Source: Rhizobium sp. NXC14
GTDB taxonomy: Bacteria > Pseudomonadota > Alphaproteobacteria > Rhizobiales > Rhizobiaceae
Direction of reading: 5' to 3'
Assembly: GCF_002117485.1 (NCBI RefSeq)
Contig: NZ_CP021031.1
Coordinates: forward strand, 372,001-436,000
DNA length: 64,000 bases
How positions within the stretch are numbered: position 1 is the stretch's first letter; every line of letters begins with the position of its first letter. Positions 18,230 through 28,263 of this stretch are shown here, piece after piece. Position numbers and translations under genes: made by a program. The notes under the pieces are model-generated. The model was not told where the DNA came from and made no database searches. It saw only the letters and a list, made by a program, of their open reading frames with translations.

Positions 18230-18302
18230 TGAGCGTCGCCTGATAATTTTGGACTGTCGCCACGCATTTTTGGACTGTGCGCCCATAATGTTGGACTGAC
18301 GC
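18230..18302 (-). mobile_element. IS21-like terminal repeats, fragment
   Basis: Three spaced copies of a TTTTGGACTG-type motif (TAATTTTGGACTG, CATTTTTGGACTG, TAATGTTGGACTG) lie within about 60 bp. Multiple terminal repeats of this kind mark the ends of IS21-family elements. No istA or istB gene remains beside it, so this is only an end fragment. Confidence 0.5.
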
Positions 18303-18932
18303 CTCCTCCAACTCTACATTGGGCGTTTCAGCCGCCGATCCGGGCATTGGCAAACTGGACGGCAGCAAACGAGACAGCGCGTCGATGATGCCAACGACGT
18401 CGTCCTAGCTCACAGCTGTCTCCATCTCTCCATGCGGCCGCAGCTCCCGTGATCCTACCGGCGTCGGGCGAAGATAGTTTCACTCGTCAGACACTCTGGC
18501 GCTCGCGTCAGCGTACAGTCTATGTCTCCTCGCTTCCTCGAGAGTGGCACCGATACAGGTCGTCCCAAGCGCCCCGCGGTAAGCGGAACCTATCTGGACG
18601 ATAGTTTCCGCTCGCATTTCAACCGCCATCGCTCTCGAACCTCGTGGAGAAACCGATGTGATAGCGCAGGGCGCCCTCGCCGATCGAACTGATCGCCCTC
18701 CGAAAAATCTGCGTTTTTCTTGCGGAAAACGTCATTTTTCTCGTGAGTATAACGCTGTTTCCAATTTCGGATTCGGTAAATATAGCCAAAATAAAAATAA
18801 GGTATATCCGCAGAAAAAGCGTATACTTTATGTCAACAATTTGAGAGCGCAGAAACTATACTTTAATTTACCCGCCAGATGGCGAAGGTCTCAGGAACCT
18901 TCACGGAAATTGCACCGTTTGGTGCACTTTTG

Positions 18933-19022
18933 CGTACCACTTGCACCACGGATTCGTACCAACATATCATCGTGCGTACCATTGGTACGAATAAACGTTC
19001 GGATCCGTACCAATGGCGTCAG
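18933..19022 (+). repeat. Cluster of CGTACCA iterons
   Basis: Four direct copies of CGTACCA (18933, 18955, 18975, 19016) and one inverted copy (18983-18989) occur in 90 bp. The middle pair forms a perfect palindrome, CGTACCATTGGTACG. A separate TGCACC-TTTGG-TGCA dyad lies just upstream at about 18911-18926. The pattern suggests binding sites for a dimeric DNA-binding protein, either an operator or a replication or partition site. Confidence 0.6.
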
Positions 19023-19170
19023 GGCCGATGCGTTAGTTTTGAAGGATTCGGCCGATGACAACGCGCTCGGGCCGTGGCCATCGGATGGGGTCGAAGGGGT
19101 GCGAGCAATCGTTGCCAGAAATTCATTATCTGCCTCCATAATCACACGACTATGGGCGGGTAGCCTGAAA

Positions 19171-19674
19171 GGCACCGGCCGCTTTTCCGGTTTTTGCATC
19201 GTCTCCAGTGATAGCGATTTCGCGCGTTTGGCAGCAAGGATCCGCGAACAGGGCGTCACGGTCTACGGGTTCGGAGAACGCAAAACGCCGCGCCCCTTCA
19301 TCACGGCCTGCGACAAGTTCGTGTATTTCGATGTTCTCAATACGCAGGCCGAAGAAGCTGACCGAGCGGCCGCCCCGACACAACAGCAAACCGAAGTGAA
19401 ACCTTCCCCGGCCAAACAGCCTGCCAAGAAGGCAGGCCTGAACAAGGCGGCGCGGGATATGCTGATCAAGGCTATCATCGCGACTGCCGATGAGGACGGT
19501 CGAGCGAATCTGGCTCAGGTCGGCGGACACCTGGCAAAACAGGCGCCGGACTTCGACGCCCGTAACTACGGCTTTCCTCGACTGAGCGACCTCGTGAAGT
19601 CATCCGGCATTGTCGACGTCGAGCGCTCGCCCGAGAACCCAAAGACCATCTTGGTTCGGCTCAAAAAGACCTAG
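19171..19674 (+). pseudogene. NYN-domain protein with LOTUS-like C-terminus, N-terminus lost
   Basis: The recognisable part starts near GTGRFSGFCIVSSDSDF and continues LAARIREQGVTVYGFGER and PFITACDKFVYFDVL, the second half of a NYN (PIN-like, LabA/DUF88) ribonuclease domain with its SDSD acidic motif. After a Pro/Lys/Gln linker, a C-terminal region (AARDMLIKAIIATADEDGR to FPRLSDLVKSSGIVDVER) looks like an OST-HTH/LOTUS RNA-binding domain. The first half of the NYN domain, including the first catalytic Asp, is missing and replaced by AT-rich sequence. It ends 46 bp before a Vsr-like gene. Confidence 0.75.
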
Positions 19675-19720
19675 CCGCGACTGCCATGAAGTCGCCTCGT
19701 CCATGAACGAAGGTAGGTTG

Positions 19721-20251
19721 ATGCCACTAGACCTGCAAGCCACCGAAGCCGTTCGCCGCCGGATGCAGCACACGGCGCGCAAGGACAACCCCTTCGAACT
19801 CACTATCCGCTCGCATCTCTATGCCCGCGGGCTTCGCTATCGCATCCACTACCCGATCCCCGGCATGAAGCGGACGACGTGTGACTTCGCCTTTCCGGGT
19901 TCGAAGATTGCGGTGTTCCTGGATGGATGCTTCTGGCATGGGTGCGAAGCGCATCCTCCGTCCGTTAAAAAGAATTCCGACTTCTGGCTCGGCAAGATCG
20001 AGCGCAACCGGGCAAGGGATGCGCGTGCGACGGCGCATCTCGTGCAGCTTGGCTGGATCGCGCTCAGGTTCTGGGAACACGAGACGACCGGCGCTATTGT
20101 TACCCGAATTGCATCGGTCGTCGAAGCGCGGCGGAAAGACGGCTCATTTCACAGCGCCCCGAGCACGCTGAAGAACAAGCAGCGGGCGTCTCGAAAGCTC
20201 GAAACTGTCGACGGCGAAATAACTCCTATCGAGCCCCCACTTGCCGAATAG
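19721..20251 (+). CDS. vsr: Very short patch repair (Vsr-type) endonuclease
   Basis: A 176-residue protein of the Vsr family, normally a strand-specific nicking endonuclease that starts repair of T:G mismatches caused by deamination of 5-methylcytosine. Visible signatures are RMQHTARKDNPFELTIRSHL, YPIPGMKRTTCDFAFPGSK, and the active-site block IAVFLDGCFWHGCEAHP with conserved Asp, His and Cys. FWLGKIERNRARD and LRFWEHE follow. The ATG at 19721 has GAAGG seven bases upstream. No cytosine methyltransferase, its usual partner, is in this window. Its 3' end overlaps the converging DUF1998 gene by 108 bp. Confidence 0.9.
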   Translation: MPLDLQATEAVRRRMQHTARKDNPFELTIRSHLYARGLRYRIHYPIPGMKRTTCDFAFPGSKIAVFLDGCFWHGCEAHPPSVKKNSDFWLGKIERNRARDARATAHLVQLGWIALRFWEHETTGAIVTRIASVVEARRKDGSFHSAPSTLKNKQRASRKLETVDGEITPIEPPLAE

Positions 20252-22066
20252 CTTGCGCGCATCCCAAAGCGGATGAACCACCACGCCCCACGTGTTGTTG
20301 TGATTGTCCAAGGAGAAGATCGGGATGTCAGCCCTGCCCTTCACGTGGGATACAATGTTACCTGGGATGTAGGTCTTCGTCTGCTCTGCCAAATCTACGG
20401 CCATGGCTGTCCAGTCCGACACCTCGAAGCACCCGTAGTCTCCATCGAACCCAGCGTCGTATTCCGGCTCCGCCAGCGCCCTGAGATAGGCAAGCCCGAG
20501 CCGCCAGTCGAGGAGGCCATGGAAGTTCCTGTTGTTGTATCGTTGGAGGCATTTGTAGCACGACGAGCCGCAGCTCTTGATGTGAGCGTCAACCCCTACG
20601 TCTTCCCTCGGCCACTCCTCCGGGTCGTCCAGAATGCTCTTGATCAGGCCTGAGACCGGGATCGTGCTGTCCCCCAACAGGTGACGGCAGAAGCCCGAGC
20701 CATTCGGGAGGGCATCGGAGATCTGCAGGTAGGGCAGCCTCTCTCCTGAGAGCGTTACCATGATGTTTGGCGCCAGTGCATCGAACTCTTCCGGCGCGAT
20801 GTCGAGATCGAGCGCCGCTCGCTGGATCAGGATCTCGGTCGCGGAGATGGCCGCGTCGACCTGCGCGACCGACACGCTGCTGATAGTTGAAACGCTGCGG
20901 CGGCATGTTGCCTTGGTAAACTGCCTGCAGCGAACCGATATCGACCCCGACTTCCATCGTGGTGGTGACGGACAGCAGATCCACGGTGTCGAAGAGCTTA
21001 CGCCATTCGAATTCCGGCTCGCTCTCGTCGTCCTCCTTGACGAAAACGCCCTTGAACTGCTGGAGGCGCTCGGCCGGATCGCTCGTCTGTCCCGTCAATT
21101 CCTCGCATTTCAATCTGAAGAGCTTTTCGTTGCCTTCGACAGATCGCTTGACGCGCCGCCCGAGAAAGTTCCCGTGTGCGATCACCGACGCCGTCAAATC
21201 ATCGGGCCTCGTCAGCACTTCGCCGCAACGGGTGCACTTTCCGAAGCCTTCATGGAGATGGACACGGCCACAACGGTCGCATCGCCAAGCCTTTCCAGCC
21301 GGATCAGCAGCCCGGAAGAAAAGCAGGCTGATGTCGATGGATCCTGCCACACGCGTTTGTTTCAGGCTGTTCTTCAACTTGTGAAGGAAGTCGTCGCACT
21401 CCTTTTCGGTCTGCATCGGGAACAGCTTCGTCATGAGACGGCGCATGCGGTTGTCGCCGCGACCCAGCATGTCGTGCGACGACTTCCAGTCGGTCTTCAC
21501 CTCTTCCATGTAGGGGTTGGGCGTGATGCGGTACGCGTCCGCGAATATGCGTAGCATCGCGTCGTCGCGGGATTTCTCCGGCGTGTATTCCTCCGGGCCA
21601 TAGAAGCTCGGCCAACCCAGGCCTGTCTCCTCGAGCGCGAAGTAGGTCTTGCTGAAGAGCAGATCCGTTGCCTCCGGCCGCAGCCCTTCGTGGATCTTTG
21701 TCCGCGCCCGGTTGACCAGGGCGACATTTTCACCGAGGTCTTCCTTCTTCCAGGTGATTTCGCCGTTAGACCCATAGTTGAAGAACTTGTACCAAGGTCT
21801 GTTCGAGATCCGTGTACGGAACGTGTCGGCGCCTTCGACTGGTGTCGAACCCAGCTTCATGAGTTCCGTCAGGATGGGGCGGGTATCGTACGCGACGGTC
21901 TCACGGGCGAACTCAAAAAGATCACTCAGGGGAACGCTCGGCGGCTTGCCTTCGGCGGCACGCTTCTTGTTGAGAAACCTCTGCCGGGGGCGGAGATGCT
22001 CGAAATCCAACCCTTCGTTCATGAGTTCGGTCACCTCTGCATTGATGCGAAGAAGCTCGGCCTTGA
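20144..22066 (-). pseudogene. Large DEAD/DEAH helicase with C-terminal DUF1998 domain, truncated and deleted
   Basis: The upstream part (frame ending near 20875) holds a helicase C-terminal core: zinc ribbon CDRCGRVHLHEGFGKCTRCG, FRLKCEELTGQT, LLSVTTTMEVGVDIG, and motif VI FNYQQRVGRAGRR. Sequence then jumps, out of frame, into a DUF1998 tail (ISATEILIQRAALDLDI, then the CGSSCYKCLQRYNNR cysteine cluster). Several hundred residues between these blocks are missing at about 20870. The N-terminal DEAD half is also lost, because the frame stops at the junction near 22066. Helicases of this architecture occur in Druantia (DruE) and DISARM-like phage-defence loci. This copy must be dead. Confidence 0.82.
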
Positions 22067-25000
22067 CCTATCAAGCAGACGAGCATCTGAAGCTGCTCAA
22101 GCCCTTTCAGCGCGCCACCGTCAACTATGTGTTTCGGCGTCTTTTCACTGACCGGCAGACGACGAGGCAGTTTCTTGTTGCCGATGAGGTTGGTCTTGGC
22201 AAGACCATGGTGGCACGAGGCGTCATTGCGAAGGCGATTGAGGAGCTGACGGGCAAGGTCGACCGTATTGACGTTGTTTACATTTGCTCAAACCAGGCGA
22301 TCGCCGAGCAGAACATCAAGTCGCTCAACGTCATCGGCTCGACGACAAAACCGTTGAACACCCGCCTCACCTTGCTACCATTGGAAATCGAGCAAGATGG
22401 CGGGATTGCCTCCCGACCAATAAATCTCGTCAGCCTCACCCCGGGAACGGCACTCGATCTGAAATCATCGCTCGGTACCGCAAAGGAACGGGCGCTCATT
22501 TACGAGATGCTGCGGAAGAGGCTCGGCATTCGGCACAGGGGCATACAGCGGGTTTTCCGTGGAGGTGTCGATGCCGAGAACTGGCCGGGTTGGACCGACT
22601 GGATGCGCGGCCAGAAAATCTCCGAAGAAATCGCCAAGAATTTCAACGCCGCCGTCGGGGATGAATTCATAGAGCGAATTCGTGCCGCCGCGGAGTTGGC
22701 GAGGAACAAAAGAAATCCAAACTATCCTCCCGATCAGCGGCCGGCTGTCATGATCGGTGAGTTACGCCGCGTCCTGGCTCGGATTTGCGTTGATGCGTTG
22801 AGTCCGGATTTGATCATCCTTGACGAATTTCAGCGGTTTGCCGACCTGCTGCACGAGCACGATGAGAAGTCGGCGCCCGAAAAGGCAGCCGCGGCGGAGC
22901 TCGCGCGTGCTCTTTTTTCCTACTCCGGCGCCGACGGCTCGAAAGCGCGCCTGTTGCTGCTATCAGCAACGCCATACCGCATGCTGACATTGAACAGCGA
23001 CGATCCGGAAGAGGGCGATCACTATAGTGACTTCTTGCGCACCATGCGCTTCCTGTTCGGCGAAGAAGATGGTGACGCTCGGATTAAGGAACTCGAACAG
23101 GAGCTTAAAGGCTTCCGCCGTGCGTTGCAGGCAATGCCCGAGACGAGCGCTCACGCCCGTGTCCAGCGTGACCGTGTCCAGCACATTCTGGGCGAGGTCA
23201 TCGCCCGAACCGAGCGCGTGGATTCCACTGACGACCGCAATGCTCTGGTCAAGGAGAGCAAGCCAGAGCTGATGATCGAGACGGAGGACCTCAAGGAGGC
23301 GAAGGCGATTGCCCAGGTGGCGGCGATTGTCAGCGCACCGGGTATCGTCGAGTATTGGAAGTCGTCGCCATACCTGCTCAACTTCATGCGTGAATACAAG
23401 CTTCGTCAGAAACTGCAGGCGCTGAAACTGCAGCCGTCCAGCGAACTGCGCAGTGCAATCAAGGGGGCGGCTCCGTTCCTCATCAGCAAGGAGCAGGTTG
23501 AGAGCTATGCAGAGATTCCTCTGAGAAACGCGAGAATGCGCGTGGTGGCCGACACAGCCTTCGAGCACGGACTTGATCGCGCATTGTGGCTTCCGCCCTC
23601 TCGGCCATCATACGGAGAACCGGCCCCGGCCACGAAGTCGCTCATATTTTCAGACTGGTCGATGGTGCCGGACGCGATCGCCGCGCTTCTCTCGCATGAA
23701 GCAAGCCGTCGCATGGGCATGACAAGCGATCTGGTCAGCCGCACCAGCCGTCCGATTGGCATCGAGGAGATGATGCCAATGCTCTACCCCTCCGCTACGC
23801 TGGCGGCTTGGATAGACCCCTTGGCAATGGAGCGCCGGTTTGGACGTGCGGCAAGCCATGATGAGCTGCGCCTCCAGGCGGTAGAAGTGCTCAAGGAACT
23901 CATCAACGCGGAGCAACTATTGCGTCTGTCCGGGAAATCCGACCGACTCCTCCCGCTCAATTTGGAAGATAATCTGGGAAGACGCGTGGACTGGAGCAGG
24001 GTGGGCGCCATCGAGCACGAAGGCCACGAGGAGCACGGCGCTATGGCACGCGCCATTGGGGTGCTCAGGAAAGCACTCGAAGCGGAAGATCATTCCGACG
24101 ATGAAGATGCCCGAGATGTCTACGACAAACTCGCAGATTTTGCTCTTGGATCACCGGCAACGTGTGCCCTTCGAGCACTTGGTCGCCTTTGTCCGGAGCT
24201 GCCACTAAACCACCCTGCTCTCGTCGGAGCGGCAGTCGCGATCGCTCTCGGCTTCCGGACACTATATAATCAGCCAGAAAGCCGGGTATTGTTGAGAGAA
24301 ACATCGCCCCTGAACTATTGGCGCCAGGTCATTACGCATGCCGCAATGCACGACTTGTCCGCAGTGTTGGATGAATATCTCCAGCTCGTACTTGAAGCTG
24401 AGCGCGGCATCGAACTGGAAGCGGACAAACGCGCGGGACTCATTGCTGCGAAGGTCGTCGAAGTCGTTGCCCTACGGCCGGCACAAATAACGCTTGATCA
24501 CTGGACTGCCGGGCGCTCACGCTTGCACGATAAGACATTCGAGGTGCGTGCGCGTTTTGCGATGCGATTTGCAACAAAGGCAGAGGATGAAAAGGGCGTC
24601 CGCCGCACGACGCTCGTCCAAGCGGCCTTCAAATCCCCTTTCCGCCCGTTCGTTCTGGCGACAACTTCCATTGGCCAAGAGGGCCTGGATTTCCACCCCT
24701 ATTGTGCCCGCATCGTCCACTGGAACCTCCCGCGTAATCCCGTCGACATCGAGCAACGGGAAGGTCGGGTTCACCGCTTTAAGAACCATGCCGTCCGACG
24801 CAATATTGCTGCCAGCTTCGGCGATTTCGCCCAGAGCGAGGGTGGTCGTGTCGGACCATGGGAGAGCATGTTCGAGGCCGCTCGGCAGCACGAGATCGCG
24901 CACGGTCGCGCCGGCGATATCGTGCCTTTCTGGCTTTGCCCCGGCAGCGAAAAAATTCAACGCGTTGTGCTCATCCCTCCGTTCAGCAGAGAGGTCGAGC

Positions 25001-25145
25001 GCTTCGAGAAACTGAAGAAATCTCTGGCGACCTATCGATTGGCATTCGGCCAGCCACGCCAAGATGAGTTGATCAACCTGTTTTCCGCGTTCGGAAATGA
25101 CGTGGTGGCGGAGCTGTCCGATCTGCAAATCTCACTGAGACCGTC
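22066..25145 (+). pseudogene. SNF2/DEAD-type helicase, N-terminus lost
   Basis: More than 1,000 codons of superfamily-2 helicase remain open. Motif I is LVADEVGLGKTMVARG, motif II LIILDEFQRFADL, motif III LLLLSATPYRM, and the C-terminal lobe has TTSIGQEGLDFHPYC and NLPRNPVDIEQREGRVHRF. The middle is a long helical insertion. The protein sequence appears from YQADEHLKLLKPFQRA onward. Upstream of about 22066 the frame runs backwards through the DUF1998 helicase, so the natural start is missing, and both helicases are broken at the same point head to head. The 3' end runs into a ParB-like remnant at about 25146. The motor looks intact, but expression is doubtful. Confidence 0.8.
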
Positions 25146-25940
25146 GACAACCGGCCATGCTCGACCAGATGGTCAGGGGCGACATGCCAAAGGAGCAGCC
25201 GTTGCGCACCATCGCCGCCGCCTCGCTCGAGGATCAGAAAGCAGTATGGAAGGCCAACAAGCCGAAGAAGGACAATACCGCCGCCCGGTGGCAGATAGCC
25301 AACGGACTATCGAGGACCCGGATATTTGCCCGTGACGCCAGTACCGGCGATGATCTCCTCGAAGTCAATTGGCATTGAATGGGCCGACGGTCTCTTCAGC
25401 CCGGCTGATCAGGGGACAATCGCTACACCGATGTGGAAGCGTTCCCGGGCGCCCAGCCGGAATGAATGACCAGCACCTGCCGAGGAAGGGCGCGATCGTC
25501 GAGGTCACAACCGGGGCCAGCCGGAAATACCCAAGAAGACCGGGCGCGTCTATGGCAAGCGGGGCAAGGGCGATCAGACTGGGCTCTATCTCGACCCGGT
25601 ACACGCGGGGGCAGCGAAGTCGTCCGAGCCACGCACAAGGCCGAACATCTCGCAGTTCAGGCCGGTGGCCAATGGGGGATGGATGGTGCAGGCCCTCCTC
25701 ATGGCACTCGCGCAGCCGGATGGAGATTTCCGTCATATCCGGGATCTCTGCCCGAAGACGGTGCATGCAGGCACAGCGATCGGACGATTGGACGCCGGCT
25801 CCACGATCTGAACGAATACGAGCGCGATGTTCTGGAGAGCGGCCGGGACTACGCCCCGACGCTCCAGTCGAGATCGTCGACGTAGACCATGCCGTGATGG
25901 ACATCGTCGGCATCGATCCCGAGCTTGCCATAGCCTAGCG
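25146..25940 (+). pseudogene. ParB-like partition protein remnant, copy 1
   Basis: Ordered pieces of the C-terminal half of a plasmid or phage ParB-like protein are visible in shifting frames: MLDQMVRGDMPKEQPLRTIA, LEDQKAVWKANKPKKDN, ANGLSRTRIFARDAS, GIEWADGLFSPADQ, DVEAFPGAQPE followed by a stop, LPRKGAIVEV, and PKKTGRVYGKRGKGDQTGLY. Frameshifts and stops break it. A scrambled copy of the same gene lies at 40461-40948. After about 25680 another decayed frame reads GWMVQALLMALAQPDGDFRH, which I cannot assign. The ParB link rests on remembered family sequence, so it is tentative. Confidence 0.55.
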
Positions 25941-25951
25941 GCTTACCCAAC

Positions 25952-26320
25952 CTATTTCCGCAGATAGCTCTTCTTCCCGCTATCGGTGAGACAATAGCGC
26001 CCTCCCCTTGGACCCGTACAATAGTTTCCTCCACGGCACGAGCATTCGCCAGACAGGGTTGGCTGCATATCCTCGGCGTCAGAACTCAACAGTCCGGTGG
26101 CGCCCATCGTAGCTTCGCAGGACTTCTTGCTCGCACTTACGGAGCCATCGCGACAAATGAACGTCTCTCCTTGGCAGTGGTCGATGCCACCCTTGCGCCC
26201 GCTACACGGGGTATTCGCTTGTGACACCTGAACGAACACGGATGCGACCAGGAAGAGGCTCGTAATTGCGATCTTCACGGTGGATGTCAGAAGGCTTGGA
26301 AGAAGGTAGCTGTGCGACAT
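25952..26320 (-). CDS. Small secreted Cys-rich protein, last gene of the envelope operon
   Basis: A 122-residue protein with an N-terminal hydrophobic signal (TVKIAITSLFLVASVFVQVS) and a mature part with eight or more cysteines in repeated spacing: PCSGRKGGIDHC, FICRDGSVSASKKSC, then GECSCRGGNYCTGPRGGRYC. The layout suggests a disulfide-stabilised periplasmic or secreted protein. It begins nine bases after the stop of the nuclease gene, so the two are cotranscribed. I recognise no named family or catalytic motif. Confidence 0.8.
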   Translation of the reverse strand: MSHSYLLPSLLTSTVKIAITSLFLVASVFVQVSQANTPCSGRKGGIDHCQGETFICRDGSVSASKKSCEATMGATGLLSSDAEDMQPTLSGECSCRGGNYCTGPRGGRYCLTDSGKKSYLRK

Positions 26321-26329
26321 GAAGTTAAG

Positions 26330-27346
26330 TCATCCACACCAGGGCCGCGGGGTTGGCGGGCAGCCGGTCGCTCCACATACAAAGGGAACGGCAAGGCCCT
26401 CACTGATCAAGATCTGTCCGACGTCGCGACCGTCGACTTCAAGTTTGCCGCAGCTACGACCGTAATTGCATTTTTTCGTCTCTTCGGTACCGGGTTTGCA
26501 AGAGCACGCGACTAAACTGACGTTGGTCGAGTTCGCCCGACCCACCAATTCCCGCAGGCGTTCAGAAGCGCGATTTCCTAATTTAGCTTCGTTTGAACAC
26601 ATCGGCTCGTATTTTTCCGGCGTGTTGAAGCCAATCAATCTCACGCGCGTGCCGTTGCTCAGACGGATCGTGTCACCATCGGTGATCGTAAAACTTGCTC
26701 TACCTTTGGCGCCCAGGGACGGTGCGTTGGCCACAACCCTGGACCCGGCTTGCGGCTCGACACTGCCGGCGCCGTCGACCTGGCGTCCAAGAAGGCTGGC
26801 CAACAAGCCGACGAAGAGTATGCAGCCAATTATGATCAGCAGGGTGTCACGTCCTGCACCGGACACGGATCGAAGAGGGTAGTGCGGCCGAAACGGATTC
26901 CGGGGTCGGAAGGGATTTCGTGGCCGAAGCGGATTGCGTACACGAAAGGGATTGCGTTTGCGCGGTGTTCGCATGAACGGCGCGCCGGGCGAATGGCTTT
27001 GGCTTTTCGGTCGTTGGCATGGCTGATGAGGTGGTAGTGTCGCATCAGAGACCACGTCGAGTTTTGGGGGCGGCGATTGATCCTGCGTCAGGCGTCTTAG
27101 GATCGCAAACTGCTTCTCGCTCACCTTGGTTCGGACGCCGTAGCGAGCCATCTTGTCGCGAATGTCGCTTAAGAACTGGTGCTGCCATTCCGTTGCACGC
27201 CCATTCTGCAACACGTCGTCAATGCGCCGCTTGAAGTACGCGATATCGTGCTCGCTAAGCATTTCCCACCCTGATGCAGTCTCATCGATCGGCGCCACTA
27301 AGTTGAAAAGCTTAATTTTAGACCCAACCTTTAGCTTCAGGGGCAC
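26330..27346 (-). CDS. Membrane-anchored staphylococcal nuclease-like protein with hexapeptide repeats
   Basis: A 338-residue protein. Residues 1-110 form a soluble N-terminal region of no known family. Residues about 129-159 are a basic proline-rich tandem repeat with a six-residue period (RPRNPF type). A transmembrane helix (LLIIIGCILFVGLLASLLG) is near 169-187. The C-terminal half is an SNase/thermonuclease fold: FTITDGDTIRLSNGTRVRL, IGFNTPE, and CGKLEVDGRDVGQILISEGL. Topology suggests the repeat is cytoplasmic and the nuclease domain periplasmic. The start is GTG with GAGG seven bases upstream. It sits 74 bp after the preceding gene and 9 bp before the secreted Cys-rich gene. Confidence 0.85.
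   Translation of the reverse strand: MPLKLKVGSKIKLFNLVAPIDETASGWEMLSEHDIAYFKRRIDDVLQNGRATEWQHQFLSDIRDKMARYGVRTKVSEKQFAILRRLTQDQSPPPKLDVVSDATLPPHQPCQRPKSQSHSPGAPFMRTPRKRNPFRVRNPLRPRNPFRPRNPFRPHYPLRSVSGAGRDTLLIIIGCILFVGLLASLLGRQVDGAGSVEPQAGSRVVANAPSLGAKGRASFTITDGDTIRLSNGTRVRLIGFNTPEKYEPMCSNEAKLGNRASERLRELVGRANSTNVSLVACSCKPGTEETKKCNYGRSCGKLEVDGRDVGQILISEGLAVPFVCGATGCPPTPRPWCG
26870..26962 (-). repeat. In-frame 18-bp tandem repeat encoding RPRNPF-type hexapeptides
   Basis: Five units of 18 bp inside the nuclease gene encode RKRNPF, RVRNPL, RPRNPF, RPRNPF and RPHYPL. The strong charge (every second or third residue Arg) just before the membrane helix fits the positive-inside rule and could bind nucleic acid or phospholipid. 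Copy number could vary among strains. Confidence 0.8.
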
Positions 27347-27420
27347 CGCGATGCCTCGTCATTCATGTCCCCGCCCCGTCAGCTGGAAGGGTGGCACCGC
27401 TGGGCTCGGCCATGCTAAAT

Positions 27421-28263
27421 TTACCTGTTCAAGCAATCAATAGACCCGTCACGCTCTGCCGACGGATTTTCCAGTAGGGCAAGGGAGGAACTTCGTTCCA
27501 TCCCCAGCTTGGCTACCGCTTCGTCGTCGCCCGCATGCCACATGTGCTTCAGATTTTTGAAACGAAAGCATTGTGTCAATCGCGTTGGTGAGAACGCATA
27601 ACCTGAAAGGCTTTTGGCTGCATCACCAAAAATCGCCTTAAATTTTGATTTTGAAGGCATGGCAGCGGAAACTGCCAAAATCGCACTGTCCACACGTGCG
27701 AGTTCATAGAGCCTCTGAGTACGCCGCGCCAGGTCATCATAATGGATCGCGGTCGCAACATCAGTTCCTTTCAAAATGTCACTCGATCCAGTGATTGGCC
27801 CACCATGCCAAACAATCAACGTATTGCGTCCTGCAATCACCTGTGTTGCCAGTGGAACTAGATAGTTCGCACAGCTTGAGAAGCATGCCTCGTCTATGAC
27901 GAGTTGTCTGAGCTTTCCCACAAGCGTTTCCCCCAAAGGCAGCCAGACATCAACCGGTCCTCCGGTTGTCTTTACCACGATATCAACCGATCTAAGGCTC
28001 GCAAGCTTTGGATACAAAGTGGCCAGTGAAACCGTTGCCAGACTACCGTATAGGCATAGGACAGGTATGTTGTCATTCCGGTCAATAAGGGACCAACCGC
28101 CGGGGAGATTTGGATTGGACGAACGATCTTGAAGATCGACGTGGCAAAGTCTGATTTCGTAGTCGCCGAACTGTGTTTCGGCAGCTGTTGCGTGCGGCGG
28201 GCATGACATCGCCGACAGCGAAACTGCAACAAAGATGCCTGCGTTATCGGCCAAGGTCGACAT
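27421..28263 (-). CDS. Exported protein with a possible ClpP/crotonase-like fold
   Basis: A 280-residue protein with a signal peptide (NAGIFVAVSLSAMSCPPHATA). The middle reads VDIVVKTTGGPVDVWLPLGE and then EACFSSCANYLVPLA, with GRNTLIVWHGGP. This pattern of a Gly-Gly turn followed by a small-residue SSCA motif resembles the oxyanion hole and serine region of ClpP/SppA-like proteases and other crotonase-fold periplasmic proteins. That assignment is inference; no His or Asp of a triad can be placed with confidence. The ATG at 28263 lies inside the end of the OmpA gene (20-bp overlap), implying coupled translation. Confidence 0.7.
   Translation of the reverse strand: MSTLADNAGIFVAVSLSAMSCPPHATAAETQFGDYEIRLCHVDLQDRSSNPNLPGGWSLIDRNDNIPVLCLYGSLATVSLATLYPKLASLRSVDIVVKTTGGPVDVWLPLGETLVGKLRQLVIDEACFSSCANYLVPLATQVIAGRNTLIVWHGGPITGSSDILKGTDVATAIHYDDLARRTQRLYELARVDSAILAVSAAMPSKSKFKAIFGDAAKSLSGYAFSPTRLTQCFRFKNLKHMWHAGDDEAVAKLGMERSSSLALLENPSAERDGSIDCLNR

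Larger units (their letters stand above)
18199..19170. other. Non-coding debris between IS copy 1 and the NYN remnant
   Basis: I see no intact gene here. It holds an IS21-like end (18230-18302), decayed sequence to about 18650, an AT-rich block (about 18700-18870) unlike the GC-rich surroundings, and an iteron cluster (18933-19022). An open frame from 18658 into the NYN remnant exists, but its first 170 codons do not look like protein. Confidence 0.55.

Noticed and set aside
18658..19170. N-terminal 170 codons of an open frame leading into the NYN remnant
   Set aside because: It crosses an AT-rich block and an iteron cluster, so the residues are unlike a NYN domain; it is open by chance.
20144..25145. 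Working Druantia or DISARM system
   Set aside because: Both helicases are truncated and no other named component (methylase, PLD, DruA-D) is present, so only remnants can be claimed.
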